In this document: positions 1 through 7,873 of the stretch, piece after piece
How the letters are laid out: every line of letters starts with the position of its first letter
Numbering within the stretch: position 1 is the stretch's first letter
Source of the DNA: Verrucomicrobiaceae bacterium
GTDB lineage: Bacteria; Verrucomicrobiota; Verrucomicrobiia; Verrucomicrobiales; Verrucomicrobiaceae
DNA length: 64,000 bases
Assembly (NCBI GenBank): GCA_027490195.1
Contig: JAIXYN010000046.1
Span: 79,526 to 143,525 of the forward strand
Direction of reading: 5' to 3'
Program-made: the position numbers and the translations under genes
The notes under the pieces: model-generated
The model's input: the letters and a program-made list of their open reading frames with translations, nothing else
What the model was told of the DNA's origin: nothing
The model's database searches: none

Positions 1-1
1 C

Positions 2-208
2 GTGATGCATGAGATCGCTCGTTTCACCAAAGGCGAAGTGCTCGATGCGAGCAATCCTGCCGCGATCCTGGCCGCGATCTCCGCCATTCCGGAGCCGGCA
101 GTGCAGGAGCGCCGGCTGCAAATCTGGTCGCATCCCGCCTGGGCGGGGCTGCTGGTGGTGCTGATGAGCCTTTTTTGGATCGGAAGAAAGGCCGCCGGAA
201 CGTTCTAA
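2..208 (+). CDS. C-terminal end of a membrane protein (5' end outside window)
   Basis: Only the last 68 residues are inside the window, so the true start lies upstream. The fragment has a soluble stretch and then one hydrophobic segment (about residues 46-60, AGLLVVLMSLFWIG) and a short basic tail ending GTF. This layout is typical of the C-terminus of the large glutamine-amidotransferase-like or VWA-type membrane proteins that precede DUF4175-like genes in Planctomycetes and Verrucomicrobia MoxR/Bat clusters. That family assignment is inferred from context, because no diagnostic domain is visible. The stop codon lies in an 11-bp sequence that is repeated on the far side of the following toxin-antitoxin pair. 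Confidence 0.6.
   Translation: MMHEIARFTKGEVLDASNPAAILAAISAIPEPAVQERRLQIWSHPAWAGLLVVLMSLFWIGRKAAGTF
198..208. repeat. Left copy of 11-bp direct repeat flanking the TA-like module
   Basis: The sequence GAACGTTCTAA covers the last two sense codons and the stop of the upstream membrane protein gene. An identical copy in the same orientation lies at 996-1006, just after the toxin-like gene. The first eight bases are themselves a palindrome. This arrangement suggests a duplication made when the module was inserted. Confidence 0.7.
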
Positions 209-261
209 TGGGCAGCAATTCCCAACTTGTCAGCTTCTGCACCCATGAATAGACTTAAGCC

Positions 262-504
262 ATGACTTTGGAGCTTCCCGAAATCGATGCCATCCAGCGT
301 TTTAGTGCAGATGATCTGCGCTTGGAACTGGCCTGCGCATTGTATGCACGGGGAAGAGTGAGTGCGGTTTCAGGGGCGGATTTGTCGGGCTTGGACCTGC
401 TGACATTTCAAGCCGCACTCCGTGAGAGAGAAATTCCAAGACAGTATTCTGCGGCGGATCTGGACGATGATATGGCGGCACTGGACAAACTGTTCCCCGC
501 ATGA
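262..504 (+). CDS. UPF0175 family protein, probable antitoxin
   Basis: This 80-residue acidic protein has the UPF0175 layout: a helical segment of the type LELACALYARGRVS, a short helix-turn-helix-like portion (residues about 37-54, GADLSGLDLLTFQAALRERE) and a terminal segment matching the family's IP-x-x-Y-S-A-x-D-L-D-D-D ending. UPF0175 proteins commonly pair with DUF3368 PIN-like proteins and are presumed to be antitoxins that bind DNA and neutralise the partner. Its stop overlaps the start of the downstream PIN-like gene by 4 nt (ATGA), implying translational coupling. The antitoxin role is inferred from family and pairing. Confidence 0.85.
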   Translation: MTLELPEIDAIQRFSADDLRLELACALYARGRVSAVSGADLSGLDLLTFQAALREREIPRQYSAADLDDDMAALDKLFPA

Positions 505-992
505 TTGTCGTTGCGGATACTTCCGTGATTTTAAACCTCTGCTGTGTGGAGCAGGATCATCTGCTGCCTGCTTTGTTTCATGAGGTGTGGATTCCTGACG
601 AGGTAAGAATGGAGTTCGAGCGTTTAAGCCTGCACCAGCCGCGTTTCCATGACCTACGCCTGCCAGACTGGGCTCTCATCAAGCCTGCGGCTCCGGTTTC
701 TGCGGCCTTGGCCGCGATGGCGAATCTTCATGCAGGCGAAACGGCCGCACTGGCGCTAGCTGTGAACGGGCATGCGGACGCCGTGCTCATGGATGAAACT
801 GCTGGCCGACGCGCCGCGCAACTGCTCGGTCTGCCGGTGATTGGTGTCCTTGGGGTGTTGCTCCAGGCCCGCAGATCGGGCCTACTGCTTGCGATCAAGC
901 CAGTGCTGCAACGGTTGGCGGCAGAAGCGGGTTTTTGGCTTTCTCCTGCTTTGGTGGCAGAGGCCTTGAGAAAATGTGGGGAAACAGAGTGA
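501..992 (+). CDS. DUF3368 PIN-like protein, probable toxin
   Basis: This 163-residue protein has the DUF3368/PIN fold signature. It starts VVADTSVILNL (Asp6, first acidic residue) and continues with an invariant-type GE in LHAGETAALALA (Glu about 79) and a later acidic pair in DAVLMDETAGRRAAQLLGLPVIG. PIN-domain toxins are Mg-dependent ribonucleases, and DUF3368 is the usual partner of UPF0175. It overlaps the antitoxin by 4 nt. The pair sits inside an otherwise tightly packed envelope operon and is bracketed by 11-bp direct repeats, so it is probably a recent insertion. RNase activity is inferred, not shown. Confidence 0.85.
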   Translation: MIVVADTSVILNLCCVEQDHLLPALFHEVWIPDEVRMEFERLSLHQPRFHDLRLPDWALIKPAAPVSAALAAMANLHAGETAALALAVNGHADAVLMDETAGRRAAQLLGLPVIGVLGVLLQARRSGLLLAIKPVLQRLAAEAGFWLSPALVAEALRKCGETE

Positions 993-995
993 TCA

Positions 996-1006
996 GAACG
1001 TTCTAA
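996..1006. repeat. Right copy of 11-bp direct repeat flanking the TA-like module
   Basis: A perfect second copy of GAACGTTCTAA lies 3 nt after the stop codon of the DUF3368 gene. Removing the DNA between the copies would leave the upstream membrane gene's stop codon about 54 nt from the next start, which is an ordinary operon spacing. Confidence 0.7.
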
Positions 1007-1060
1007 ACACCCAATCAAATGCTCGTCAGAGACGTTTCATCAGGATAACATTCGCGTATT

Positions 1061-4000
1061 ATGAAAACAGCACTGCCTGTCATCCTCGAATCAAAGCTCG
1101 CGGATTTCCGCAAGCGAGTCTGGATCGTCAAGCTCACCGAGGGCCTGCTCGCAGCAGCCTTCGGGATCGTGTTCTCCTACATTCTGGTATTCGCGCTGGA
1201 TCGCTTCATGGAGACGCCGGTGTGGCTGCGTGCGACGCTGTTGGTTGCTGGAGCAGCGGTTCTAGGTCTAGGGCTGCCGCTGAAGTGGCACCGCTGGGTG
1301 TGGCGTCAGCGCAGTCTGGAAGATGCGGCGCGGCTGCTGAAGCGCACCTTTCCAAGGCTTGGGGATCAATTGCTCGGCATCGTAGAGCTAGCTCATATGG
1401 AGGCGGGTTCGGCAGGTCGCAGCGAGCGGCTGGTTCAGGCCGCGATGGAGCAGGCGGCGGAGGCGGTGAAGGACAAGGACTTCTCGCATGCAGTGCCGGA
1501 GGCGAAGCATTATCAATGGGGCTGGGCAGCGGGCGTGACGGCGCTGCTCGCCGTGGCGGCCCTGACCTTGGTTCCCGATGCCGCGTGGAATGCCCTGGCA
1601 CGCTGGGCGACGCCGTGGCGTGATGTGGAGCGCTTTACCTTCGCGAAGATCGAAACGCTGCCAAACCGGCTCGTGGTTCCGTATGCGGAGCCCTTTGATC
1701 TGAAGGTGCTGCTCAACAAAGACACACGCTGGTCGCCTGCTTCCGCCAAGGCACAGATCAGCGATCAGCCTGCCGTGATGAGCGCCCTGCAGTCGGGTGC
1801 CTATCCGCTGGCGTTTCCGCCGCAGAAGGAAGATGCGGCACTGTCCCTGTCACTCGGAGATGTGCGCAAGACGGTCAACGTGTTGCCACGTACCCGACCA
1901 GAATTGACGGCGCTTTCCGTGCGCACACGCCTGCCGGAGTATTTGAAGTACCAAAAGGAGCCGATGACCGAAGTGCGCGGGGGTTCGGTAAGCGTGCTGA
2001 AAGGAGCGCAGGCATCGCTGGAAGCCACTGCGTCGCGTGAACTGGCCTCGGCGGAAGTGGATGGCGAAGCAGAAAAAGTTTCCGGCACGAAGGTGACGAC
2101 GCCCTTCCATCCAATCACGGCAGACGCTGAAAAGCATGTGATGTGGCAGGATCGCGATGGCCTGACACCGCGCGAGCCGCTGGTCTTGAAGATCAACGCG
2201 ATCGAAGACGAGGCCCCACGACTGGCGGCACGACGCGAGACGCAGGAGCAGGTGGTGCTCGATTCGGAAGTCGTCGTGTTTGATGTGGATGTGCAGGATG
2301 ACTTCGGCATCCAACGTACGGGCCTCGAATGGCGCAGCGTGAATGATGACAAGACGAAGGGCGACAAGATCGCGGCGGCAGGAGAGCCCGAGAAAAAGAC
2401 ACTGGCAGCCAAGGCCACCTTTTGCGCGAGCCGCGACGGCGTGGAGCCGCAGACGCTGGAGATCCGCGCCTGGGCGGAGGATTACCTGCCAAAGCGCAAG
2501 CGGGCCTACTCAACGGCATTCCTGCTGCATGTGCTGAACAAGTCCGACCACGCGCTGTGGCTGACGGAGCAGTTTGGCAAATGGCTCGAAGCAGCTCGCG
2601 AAAGCTATGAGCGCGAGCAGCAACTGCATGCGACGAACAAGGAACTGCGCGCTCTGACTCCCGCCGAACTCGACCGCCCGGAAAACCGGCGGAAGATCGC
2701 GCAGCAGGCCAGCGCGGAAAATGCCAATGCGGCACGACTGGGCATGCTGAATCAAAGCGGGCGCAGTCTGGTGGAGCAGGCGACGCGGAATGACGAATTT
2801 GATGCCAAGCGTCTCGAATCATGGGCCACGATGCTGAAATCGCTGCAGGACATCGCGGCCAAACGGATGCCCAGCGTGGCGGATTTGTTGAAGCAGAGCT
2901 CGAATGCGCAGAGTGGAAAGCCAGGTCAGTCCACGGCTGCGAATCCGCCGTCGAATTCATCCCAGCAACCATCAAAGCCAGGCGAGCCGGGTGAAGGCAA
3001 GGCCGGCCAAAGCAAGCCCAGTGCACCCCAGATTGCCAACGGTCCAGACCTCCCTAAAGCCTCTCAGGGCGGCAAGGCCTCTACAGAGGAACAGAAGAAG
3101 GACAACATGCCAAGCATCACCGACAAGGAGGGCTCGATGAGCAAGGCCGAGAAGCAGCCTGCCGACCCCAATGCCAAGCCTTCGCCACCGAAGCCCAGCA
3201 CCATGAAACTGCCGACGACGCAGATGGCAGCAGCTCCGGGAAAAAAGAAGGATGACAAGGCAGATGAGAAACCGCAGGAGCAGCCGGCGTCACAGGCACA
3301 GAAAAAAATGCAGGATGCTCTCGATGAGCAGAAGCTGCTGCTGGCTGAGTTTGCGCATGTTTCGGATGAACTGAGCGCGATCCTGGCAAGCCTGGAGGCC
3401 AGCACGTTTGTGAAGCGGCTCAAGGCCGCGTCACGTCAGCAGCTCGTCGTGGCGAAGGATTTGAACACGAAGACTCTCAGCGCCTTTGGCCTGGAGCACA
3501 AACCGGTGCAGGATGCGGCGGCGATAGCCGAGAATGAAAAGGCGCAGAGCGAAACCGTCCGGGTGATCCAAAGTGATCTGGAAGCCTACTTTGCCCGCAA
3601 GCCGGACATGCACTTCAAGAACATCATCGGTCAGATGAAAGAGACCCAAGTGGTGAGGATGCTGACGTATCTCGGCGATCAGGCCGCAGTGAATCTGAGT
3701 GGCAACAGCATGGCCGGCGCGGAGTTTTGGGCAGACACGCTGGACCGCTGGGCTGAGGAGATGGTGGCTGCGAGTGAGTGCAAATCATGCAGCAGCTGCA
3801 GCGCGGACAGTTTGCCACCGGAGATCGTGCTCAAGGTGATGAAGTCCCTGCGCGATGAGATGAAGCTGCGTGACGAAACACGTGAGCTGGAAAATTCGAA
3901 GGCCGCACTCAAAGAAGGAGAGCATGGCAAAAAATCGGCCATGCTTGCCTCGAAGCAGTTTGGCATCCAGGCCAACACACGCGGTGCCTTTGATGACATC

Positions 4001-4405
4001 CTGCATCTGCCGCAGGGGAATGAAAAATTTGGCAAGGAACTGAAGCTGCTCAGCGCGGTGATGACGGTGATGGATGAGGCGGCGGGCATTCTCGACAAAC
4101 CGGACACAGGAGCACCGGCGATAGCTGCGGAGACAGAAGCCATTGAACTGCTGCTACAGGCGAAACGCCAGGGCAAAGGGGGCGGCGGTGGCGGATCGAA
4201 TCCCGGAGGTGGCGGCGGCTCAGGCGCAGAAACTGCCGAGGCAGCACTGGCGGATCTGGGCCCTGGCTCGGATTCAGAAGCGAATGTCAATGCACGTCCA
4301 GTGGGCCAAGCGACGGGCAAGTCAGGACGTGAGCTGCCGGAAGAATTCAAGTCCGGACTGGATGCGTATTTCAACAAGCTGGAAGCAGGAGGCGGGGCGA
4401 AATGA
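1061..4405 (+). CDS. DUF4175-like large membrane protein
   Basis: This 1114-residue protein has two N-terminal membrane segments (about residues 27-47 and 57-75) and a third near 154-172. A long extracytoplasmic region follows, with beta-rich segments, a coiled/helical section and a low-complexity Ser/Pro/Gln/Lys-rich linker (about 607-750). The architecture matches DUF4175-type proteins found downstream of MoxR/DUF58/Bat-like genes. Two oddities are a cysteine cluster (CKSCSSC, about 906-914) and a Gly-rich stretch near 1040-1055. Its stop overlaps the next gene's start (ATGA), so the two are likely co-translated. The function is unknown; an envelope-stress or surface-structure role is only contextual. 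An ATG start is preceded by a weak AGGA. Confidence 0.75.
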   Translation: MKTALPVILESKLADFRKRVWIVKLTEGLLAAAFGIVFSYILVFALDRFMETPVWLRATLLVAGAAVLGLGLPLKWHRWVWRQRSLEDAARLLKRTFPRLGDQLLGIVELAHMEAGSAGRSERLVQAAMEQAAEAVKDKDFSHAVPEAKHYQWGWAAGVTALLAVAALTLVPDAAWNALARWATPWRDVERFTFAKIETLPNRLVVPYAEPFDLKVLLNKDTRWSPASAKAQISDQPAVMSALQSGAYPLAFPPQKEDAALSLSLGDVRKTVNVLPRTRPELTALSVRTRLPEYLKYQKEPMTEVRGGSVSVLKGAQASLEATASRELASAEVDGEAEKVSGTKVTTPFHPITADAEKHVMWQDRDGLTPREPLVLKINAIEDEAPRLAARRETQEQVVLDSEVVVFDVDVQDDFGIQRTGLEWRSVNDDKTKGDKIAAAGEPEKKTLAAKATFCASRDGVEPQTLEIRAWAEDYLPKRKRAYSTAFLLHVLNKSDHALWLTEQFGKWLEAARESYEREQQLHATNKELRALTPAELDRPENRRKIAQQASAENANAARLGMLNQSGRSLVEQATRNDEFDAKRLESWATMLKSLQDIAAKRMPSVADLLKQSSNAQSGKPGQSTAANPPSNSSQQPSKPGEPGEGKAGQSKPSAPQIANGPDLPKASQGGKASTEEQKKDNMPSITDKEGSMSKAEKQPADPNAKPSPPKPSTMKLPTTQMAAAPGKKKDDKADEKPQEQPASQAQKKMQDALDEQKLLLAEFAHVSDELSAILASLEASTFVKRLKAASRQQLVVAKDLNTKTLSAFGLEHKPVQDAAAIAENEKAQSETVRVIQSDLEAYFARKPDMHFKNIIGQMKETQVVRMLTYLGDQAAVNLSGNSMAGAEFWADTLDRWAEEMVAASECKSCSSCSADSLPPEIVLKVMKSLRDEMKLRDETRELENSKAALKEGEHGKKSAMLASKQFGIQANTRGAFDDILHLPQGNEKFGKELKLLSAVMTVMDEAAGILDKPDTGAPAIAAETEAIELLLQAKRQGKGGGGGGSNPGGGGGSGAETAEAALADLGPGSDSEANVNARPVGQATGKSGRELPEEFKSGLDAYFNKLEAGGGAK

Positions 4406-6753
4406 TCAAGCTGATGCTGCTGGCAGTTGTTCTCACCAGTTCCGGTGGAGCGCAGGCACAGACGCCGTCGCGTGCCGACCTAAAGAAGCCGCTTTCAGAA
4501 GCGGTCGAGAAGGTGCTGGCAGACTTTGTACAATCGTGCGTCCCGGAAAAGCAGAAACAGCTCGCCGCCCACATGGAGGAAGTGGTCAAAACCATCGACG
4601 CAGAGGTCAAACTTTCGCCGGAGGAAAAAACAAAGCTGCAGGAAGAGTCCAAAAAAACGGTGGAGGCGGCGGTGAAATCCTGGCAGCCGCTTGCTGTGAT
4701 GATGATGCGCACCTATCTGTCACGCACGTCTGACTCGGCGGCGATCCGGCACATCGGCATGTGGAAACCGGACGTGGCAGGCCCCAACGAGCCCATCGAA
4801 GACTGGACGCCACCCGATGAAGAGGCGGCATGGCTTGCCGCTTTGAAAGCAACACTCGGTGAAGGGCGGTACGCCACCTGGCACGAGGCGAATGTGAAGG
4901 ACCGGCAGGAGGTGGAAAAGAAGATCTCAGCCTATCTCGAACGCTGGGTGCGTGAATCATGCGGACCGATGCATGAAGACCTGAAGGCCAAGATCGAGCT
5001 GATGAAGAAGAAGCTCGAACTCTCGGACGCGAATACCACGGCCTTGAACAAGGCGGCGGAGAGTCTGCTAGACCGGCTCAGCAGCGCGGAGAGAAAACGG
5101 GCCACCGAGATGCTGCGCACACTGCCGCCCGCCGCCCGTGAGAACCTGATGAACCGCAACTACTTCTACACCCGCTTTGATCGTCCACGTGGCGAAGCTT
5201 GGGACAAGGCCTGGGAGGAAGCAGCGGCCGGCGTGCTGCCTGCGGAACAGATCGCCCAATGGCAAAAGACCGAAAAGGAGGAACGCAGCAAGGCGGAATC
5301 CGAAGTGGCCGACATGATCAAGCCTTCCGAACAGCAGGCAGAGCAGCAGATGGAGATTTCCATGGGCACGGAGATCGACGGCATTGTCATGGCGCTGAAT
5401 TTGAACAAGGAACGCCAGAAGGCGCTGGAGCAGCTGTCGAAAGAAGCGATTCAAGAATCGCTGAAGCAGGCACGCAAAGGCTGGCTGCAGCAGGCAAGGA
5501 ATTATTCGGTCACGGAGCGCAAGCGCATACGAGGCAACGTGTATTTTGGCGTCAATGAAGATCTCCAGGCCATCAAGCTGCCAATTTGGACCGAGGGGAT
5601 CAAGAAGCTGCTGACTGAAGAGGAACGCACGCGCATGGCAGCCGAAAACAAGCAGCGTGAGCAGCGCGCCAGCCTGGCAGTTTCACGCGTCTGCCTCGCG
5701 GAAATGGACAAAATGCTCGCCCTTTCCCAGGAGCAGCGCACGCAGCTGGAACCGCTGCTGGTGGAGCTGATGCAGCCGCTCATGGATCAGCGCAGGCAGC
5801 AGTACTGGAGTTACAATGTCACCCAGCTGTTTCAGAACGCGGGCAAACTGAAGGAGGAGATGGCGCGCGCCATACTGGACGATGTACAGTGGAAGCGCTG
5901 GAAGGAGTTGATCGTCTCGAACAGCAGTTCATCGCGCAACACCATGCCGGACATGAACGCCACCTTCCCCGTGGCTCCGGACATGGAGGCGGCGATTTCG
6001 CAGCACCTATACAAAATGTTTGTCGCGGAGAGGAGCAGAACAATGGCAGCGATGATGCCACGGGTCGAGGAGGCCTCACGCCTTCTTTCCCTTCCTGAAC
6101 CGGCCGTCGCAAGACTCACCACAGCGGCGAAAGGAGCCGTGGAGAACAGCCTGGACTACTGGCGTCAGTTCACCGAAAACTTCGTACGCCAGACCGTGCA
6201 GAGCGCCACACCCGAAAACCTCATGCAGACCCTGGCAGGAACGACGCGCGCGAACATCAGCCACCAGGAAACCAAGCCGCAAAACACCGACGTGTGGAAA
6301 ACAGCGCTGAAAACCACACTGAATGAAGCCCAGCTGAAAAAACTCCAGCACGTGGCGGATGAGCGACAGGACTACCGGCTGAAGTCCATGGCGGCGATGT
6401 GCACCTCCGAACTGGACCGCCGCCGCAGGCTTTCAGCCGATCAATGCGCTAGAGTCGAAACGGCCGTCCAGCAGGTGCTGGCAGAATATCTGCCGGACAT
6501 CGAACGCTACATGTCTGCCCAATGGTTCTTGCAATACTACTACGCTTTGGTCCCACTAGCGGGCGTGGCGGAAAAAGACATGCAAGCAATCCTCACTCCA
6601 GAGCAGTGGAAGCTGTGCAAGGAACGCGACCTGCCCGACGCGCTGCAGTACTGGGAGGGCATCAAGAACAATCACGAACAGCGCAAGAAGCAAGGTGCGC
6701 AGGCCAACGGCAACAAGATGTTATTCAACGGCGGGCTCATGATTGATCAATGA
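4402..6753 (+). CDS. Secreted helical repeat protein of unknown function
   Basis: This 783-residue protein begins with a clear signal peptide (MIKLMLLAVVLTSSGGAQA, cleavage near residue 19). The mature part is almost wholly alpha-helical and rich in Lys, Glu and Gln. It contains repeated units in which a helix pair ends in a motif like LPxEQxxQWxK or LTEEExxRM, resembling Spy/CpxP-like or LTXXQ-type sensors in spacing. No catalytic motif was recognised. It overlaps the DUF4175-like gene by 4 nt and the following gene lies directly behind it, so it belongs to the same operon. A periplasmic scaffold or stress-sensing role is conceivable but unproven. Confidence 0.75.
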   Translation: MIKLMLLAVVLTSSGGAQAQTPSRADLKKPLSEAVEKVLADFVQSCVPEKQKQLAAHMEEVVKTIDAEVKLSPEEKTKLQEESKKTVEAAVKSWQPLAVMMMRTYLSRTSDSAAIRHIGMWKPDVAGPNEPIEDWTPPDEEAAWLAALKATLGEGRYATWHEANVKDRQEVEKKISAYLERWVRESCGPMHEDLKAKIELMKKKLELSDANTTALNKAAESLLDRLSSAERKRATEMLRTLPPAARENLMNRNYFYTRFDRPRGEAWDKAWEEAAAGVLPAEQIAQWQKTEKEERSKAESEVADMIKPSEQQAEQQMEISMGTEIDGIVMALNLNKERQKALEQLSKEAIQESLKQARKGWLQQARNYSVTERKRIRGNVYFGVNEDLQAIKLPIWTEGIKKLLTEEERTRMAAENKQREQRASLAVSRVCLAEMDKMLALSQEQRTQLEPLLVELMQPLMDQRRQQYWSYNVTQLFQNAGKLKEEMARAILDDVQWKRWKELIVSNSSSSRNTMPDMNATFPVAPDMEAAISQHLYKMFVAERSRTMAAMMPRVEEASRLLSLPEPAVARLTTAAKGAVENSLDYWRQFTENFVRQTVQSATPENLMQTLAGTTRANISHQETKPQNTDVWKTALKTTLNEAQLKKLQHVADERQDYRLKSMAAMCTSELDRRRRLSADQCARVETAVQQVLAEYLPDIERYMSAQWFLQYYYALVPLAGVAEKDMQAILTPEQWKLCKERDLPDALQYWEGIKNNHEQRKKQGAQANGNKMLFNGGLMIDQ

Positions 6754-6885
6754 AGAAACCCAAATGACGAAAATCGAACCATCCATGATGAAAACCTCAC
6801 CGACTGCCGCACGCGGCGGCGATACCCAGCCTTGCTTGCGCGGATCTTCATCATTCGGCATTCTGACTTCGTCATTCCTGCTCTG
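6745..6885. repeat. REP/MITE-like palindromic element overlapping a gene start
   Basis: The segment contains imperfect inverted arms built around AATGACGAA. The left arm (about 6757-6797) carries AAATGACGAAAATCGAA. The right arm (about 6845-6879) carries TTCGGCATTCTGACTTCGTC, whose complement also gives AATGACGAA and AATGCCGAA. A short GC hairpin, GCCGC-AC-GCGGC, lies between them at 6806-6817. Elements with this GACGAA/TTCGTC vocabulary are scattered between genes in planctomycete and verrucomicrobial genomes. Here the element supplies the 5' end of the downstream gene, including part of its signal peptide. Confidence 0.55.
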
Positions 6886-7873
6886 CTGCCTGCTTGTCAC
6901 TTCGAATGTTTTCTCACAAGACCCCGCCCTGCGTTTTGGCAGCGCGATCCCCCAGGAAGTGGACACTGTCTATGAGCGCGGTCTGGCCTGGCTGGCCTCC
7001 AAGCAAAGTGACGCGGGAGGCTGGCAGGGCGGCCAGGATGGTGCCGGGATTGATGGCATCTGCCTCATGGCTTTTCTTGCGAGTGGTGAAGATCCGAACT
7101 TCGGCCGTTATGCGCCCAACATCCGCCGCGCACTACGTGCCATCATCCGCAGCCAGGAGGCGGACAGCGGCTACCTGCCGAACAGCATGTATCATCATGG
7201 TTTTGCCATGCTCTCGCTCTCTGAAGCCTATGGTGCGGTGGACGAATCCCTGCTGTGGGAAGGCGGCAAGCCGGTGCGCACGATCGGGCAGGCGCTCGAT
7301 CTCGCGATCCGCTGCGCAGGCACTGCGCAAAAAGCGAACCGCTGGGGCGGTTGGCGGTACATGCCAAACTCGACGGACGCGGACACTTCGGTGACCGGAG
7401 CCGTGCTGATGGGACTGCTCGCTGCGCGCAACGCTGGCATGGCAGTCCCTGATGAAGTCATCGACAATGCGCTGAACTACATGAAGCGCAGCACCGGCAA
7501 GGATGGCAGCGTGGCCTATACCGGTGGATTCGGTGGTTTTGGCGAGTCCATGAACCGCAGCGCCATCGCCACGCTGGTGGCGGCCGTTTCGAAGCACAAG
7601 GAGAGCGAGGAATTCAAAGCCACGCTCAAGCACATCACCGAGCGACTGGAGCACAGTGAGGGCAGCTACAAGGAATACTTTCGCTACTACATGGCGCAGG
7701 CCTTGTTTCAAGGTGACTACGCCTCCTGGCAAAAATGGAATGCCGCCACCGCACGTGCGCTTGGCGAGACCCAGGCTGCGGACGGCAGTTTTGGCAATGG
7801 TGCCTATGAGACCGGCATGTCCCTTCTGGCGCTGGCTTTAAACTACCGTTTCCTGCCGATCTATGAACGCTAA
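6785..7873 (+). CDS. Secreted alpha/alpha-barrel (prenyltransferase/squalene-cyclase-like repeat) protein
   Basis: The mature protein has helical repeats typical of terpenoid-cyclase/prenyltransferase alpha6-barrels: GLAWLASKQSDAGGWQG, TSVTGAVLMGLLAARNAG and a closing ADGSFGNGAYETGMSLLAL. A DADTSVTG segment recalls the DxDDTA acid motif of squalene-hopene cyclases but lacks the full motif, so cyclase activity is doubtful. Similar secreted proteins are frequent beside MoxR/Bat clusters in PVC bacteria. A hydrophobic secretion segment ends near VFSQ. The start is uncertain: ATGs at 6743, 6767, 6785 and 6788 are in frame, and the region before the signal core derives from a palindromic repeat. 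I chose 6785 for the shortest plausible n-region. Confidence 0.7.
   Translation: MMKTSPTAARGGDTQPCLRGSSSFGILTSSFLLCCLLVTSNVFSQDPALRFGSAIPQEVDTVYERGLAWLASKQSDAGGWQGGQDGAGIDGICLMAFLASGEDPNFGRYAPNIRRALRAIIRSQEADSGYLPNSMYHHGFAMLSLSEAYGAVDESLLWEGGKPVRTIGQALDLAIRCAGTAQKANRWGGWRYMPNSTDADTSVTGAVLMGLLAARNAGMAVPDEVIDNALNYMKRSTGKDGSVAYTGGFGGFGESMNRSAIATLVAAVSKHKESEEFKATLKHITERLEHSEGSYKEYFRYYMAQALFQGDYASWQKWNAATARALGETQAADGSFGNGAYETGMSLLALALNYRFLPIYER

Noticed and set aside
6785..7873. A true squalene-hopene cyclase
   Set aside because: The protein is far too short, has an export signal and lacks the DxDDTA motif, so only the repeat fold is supported.
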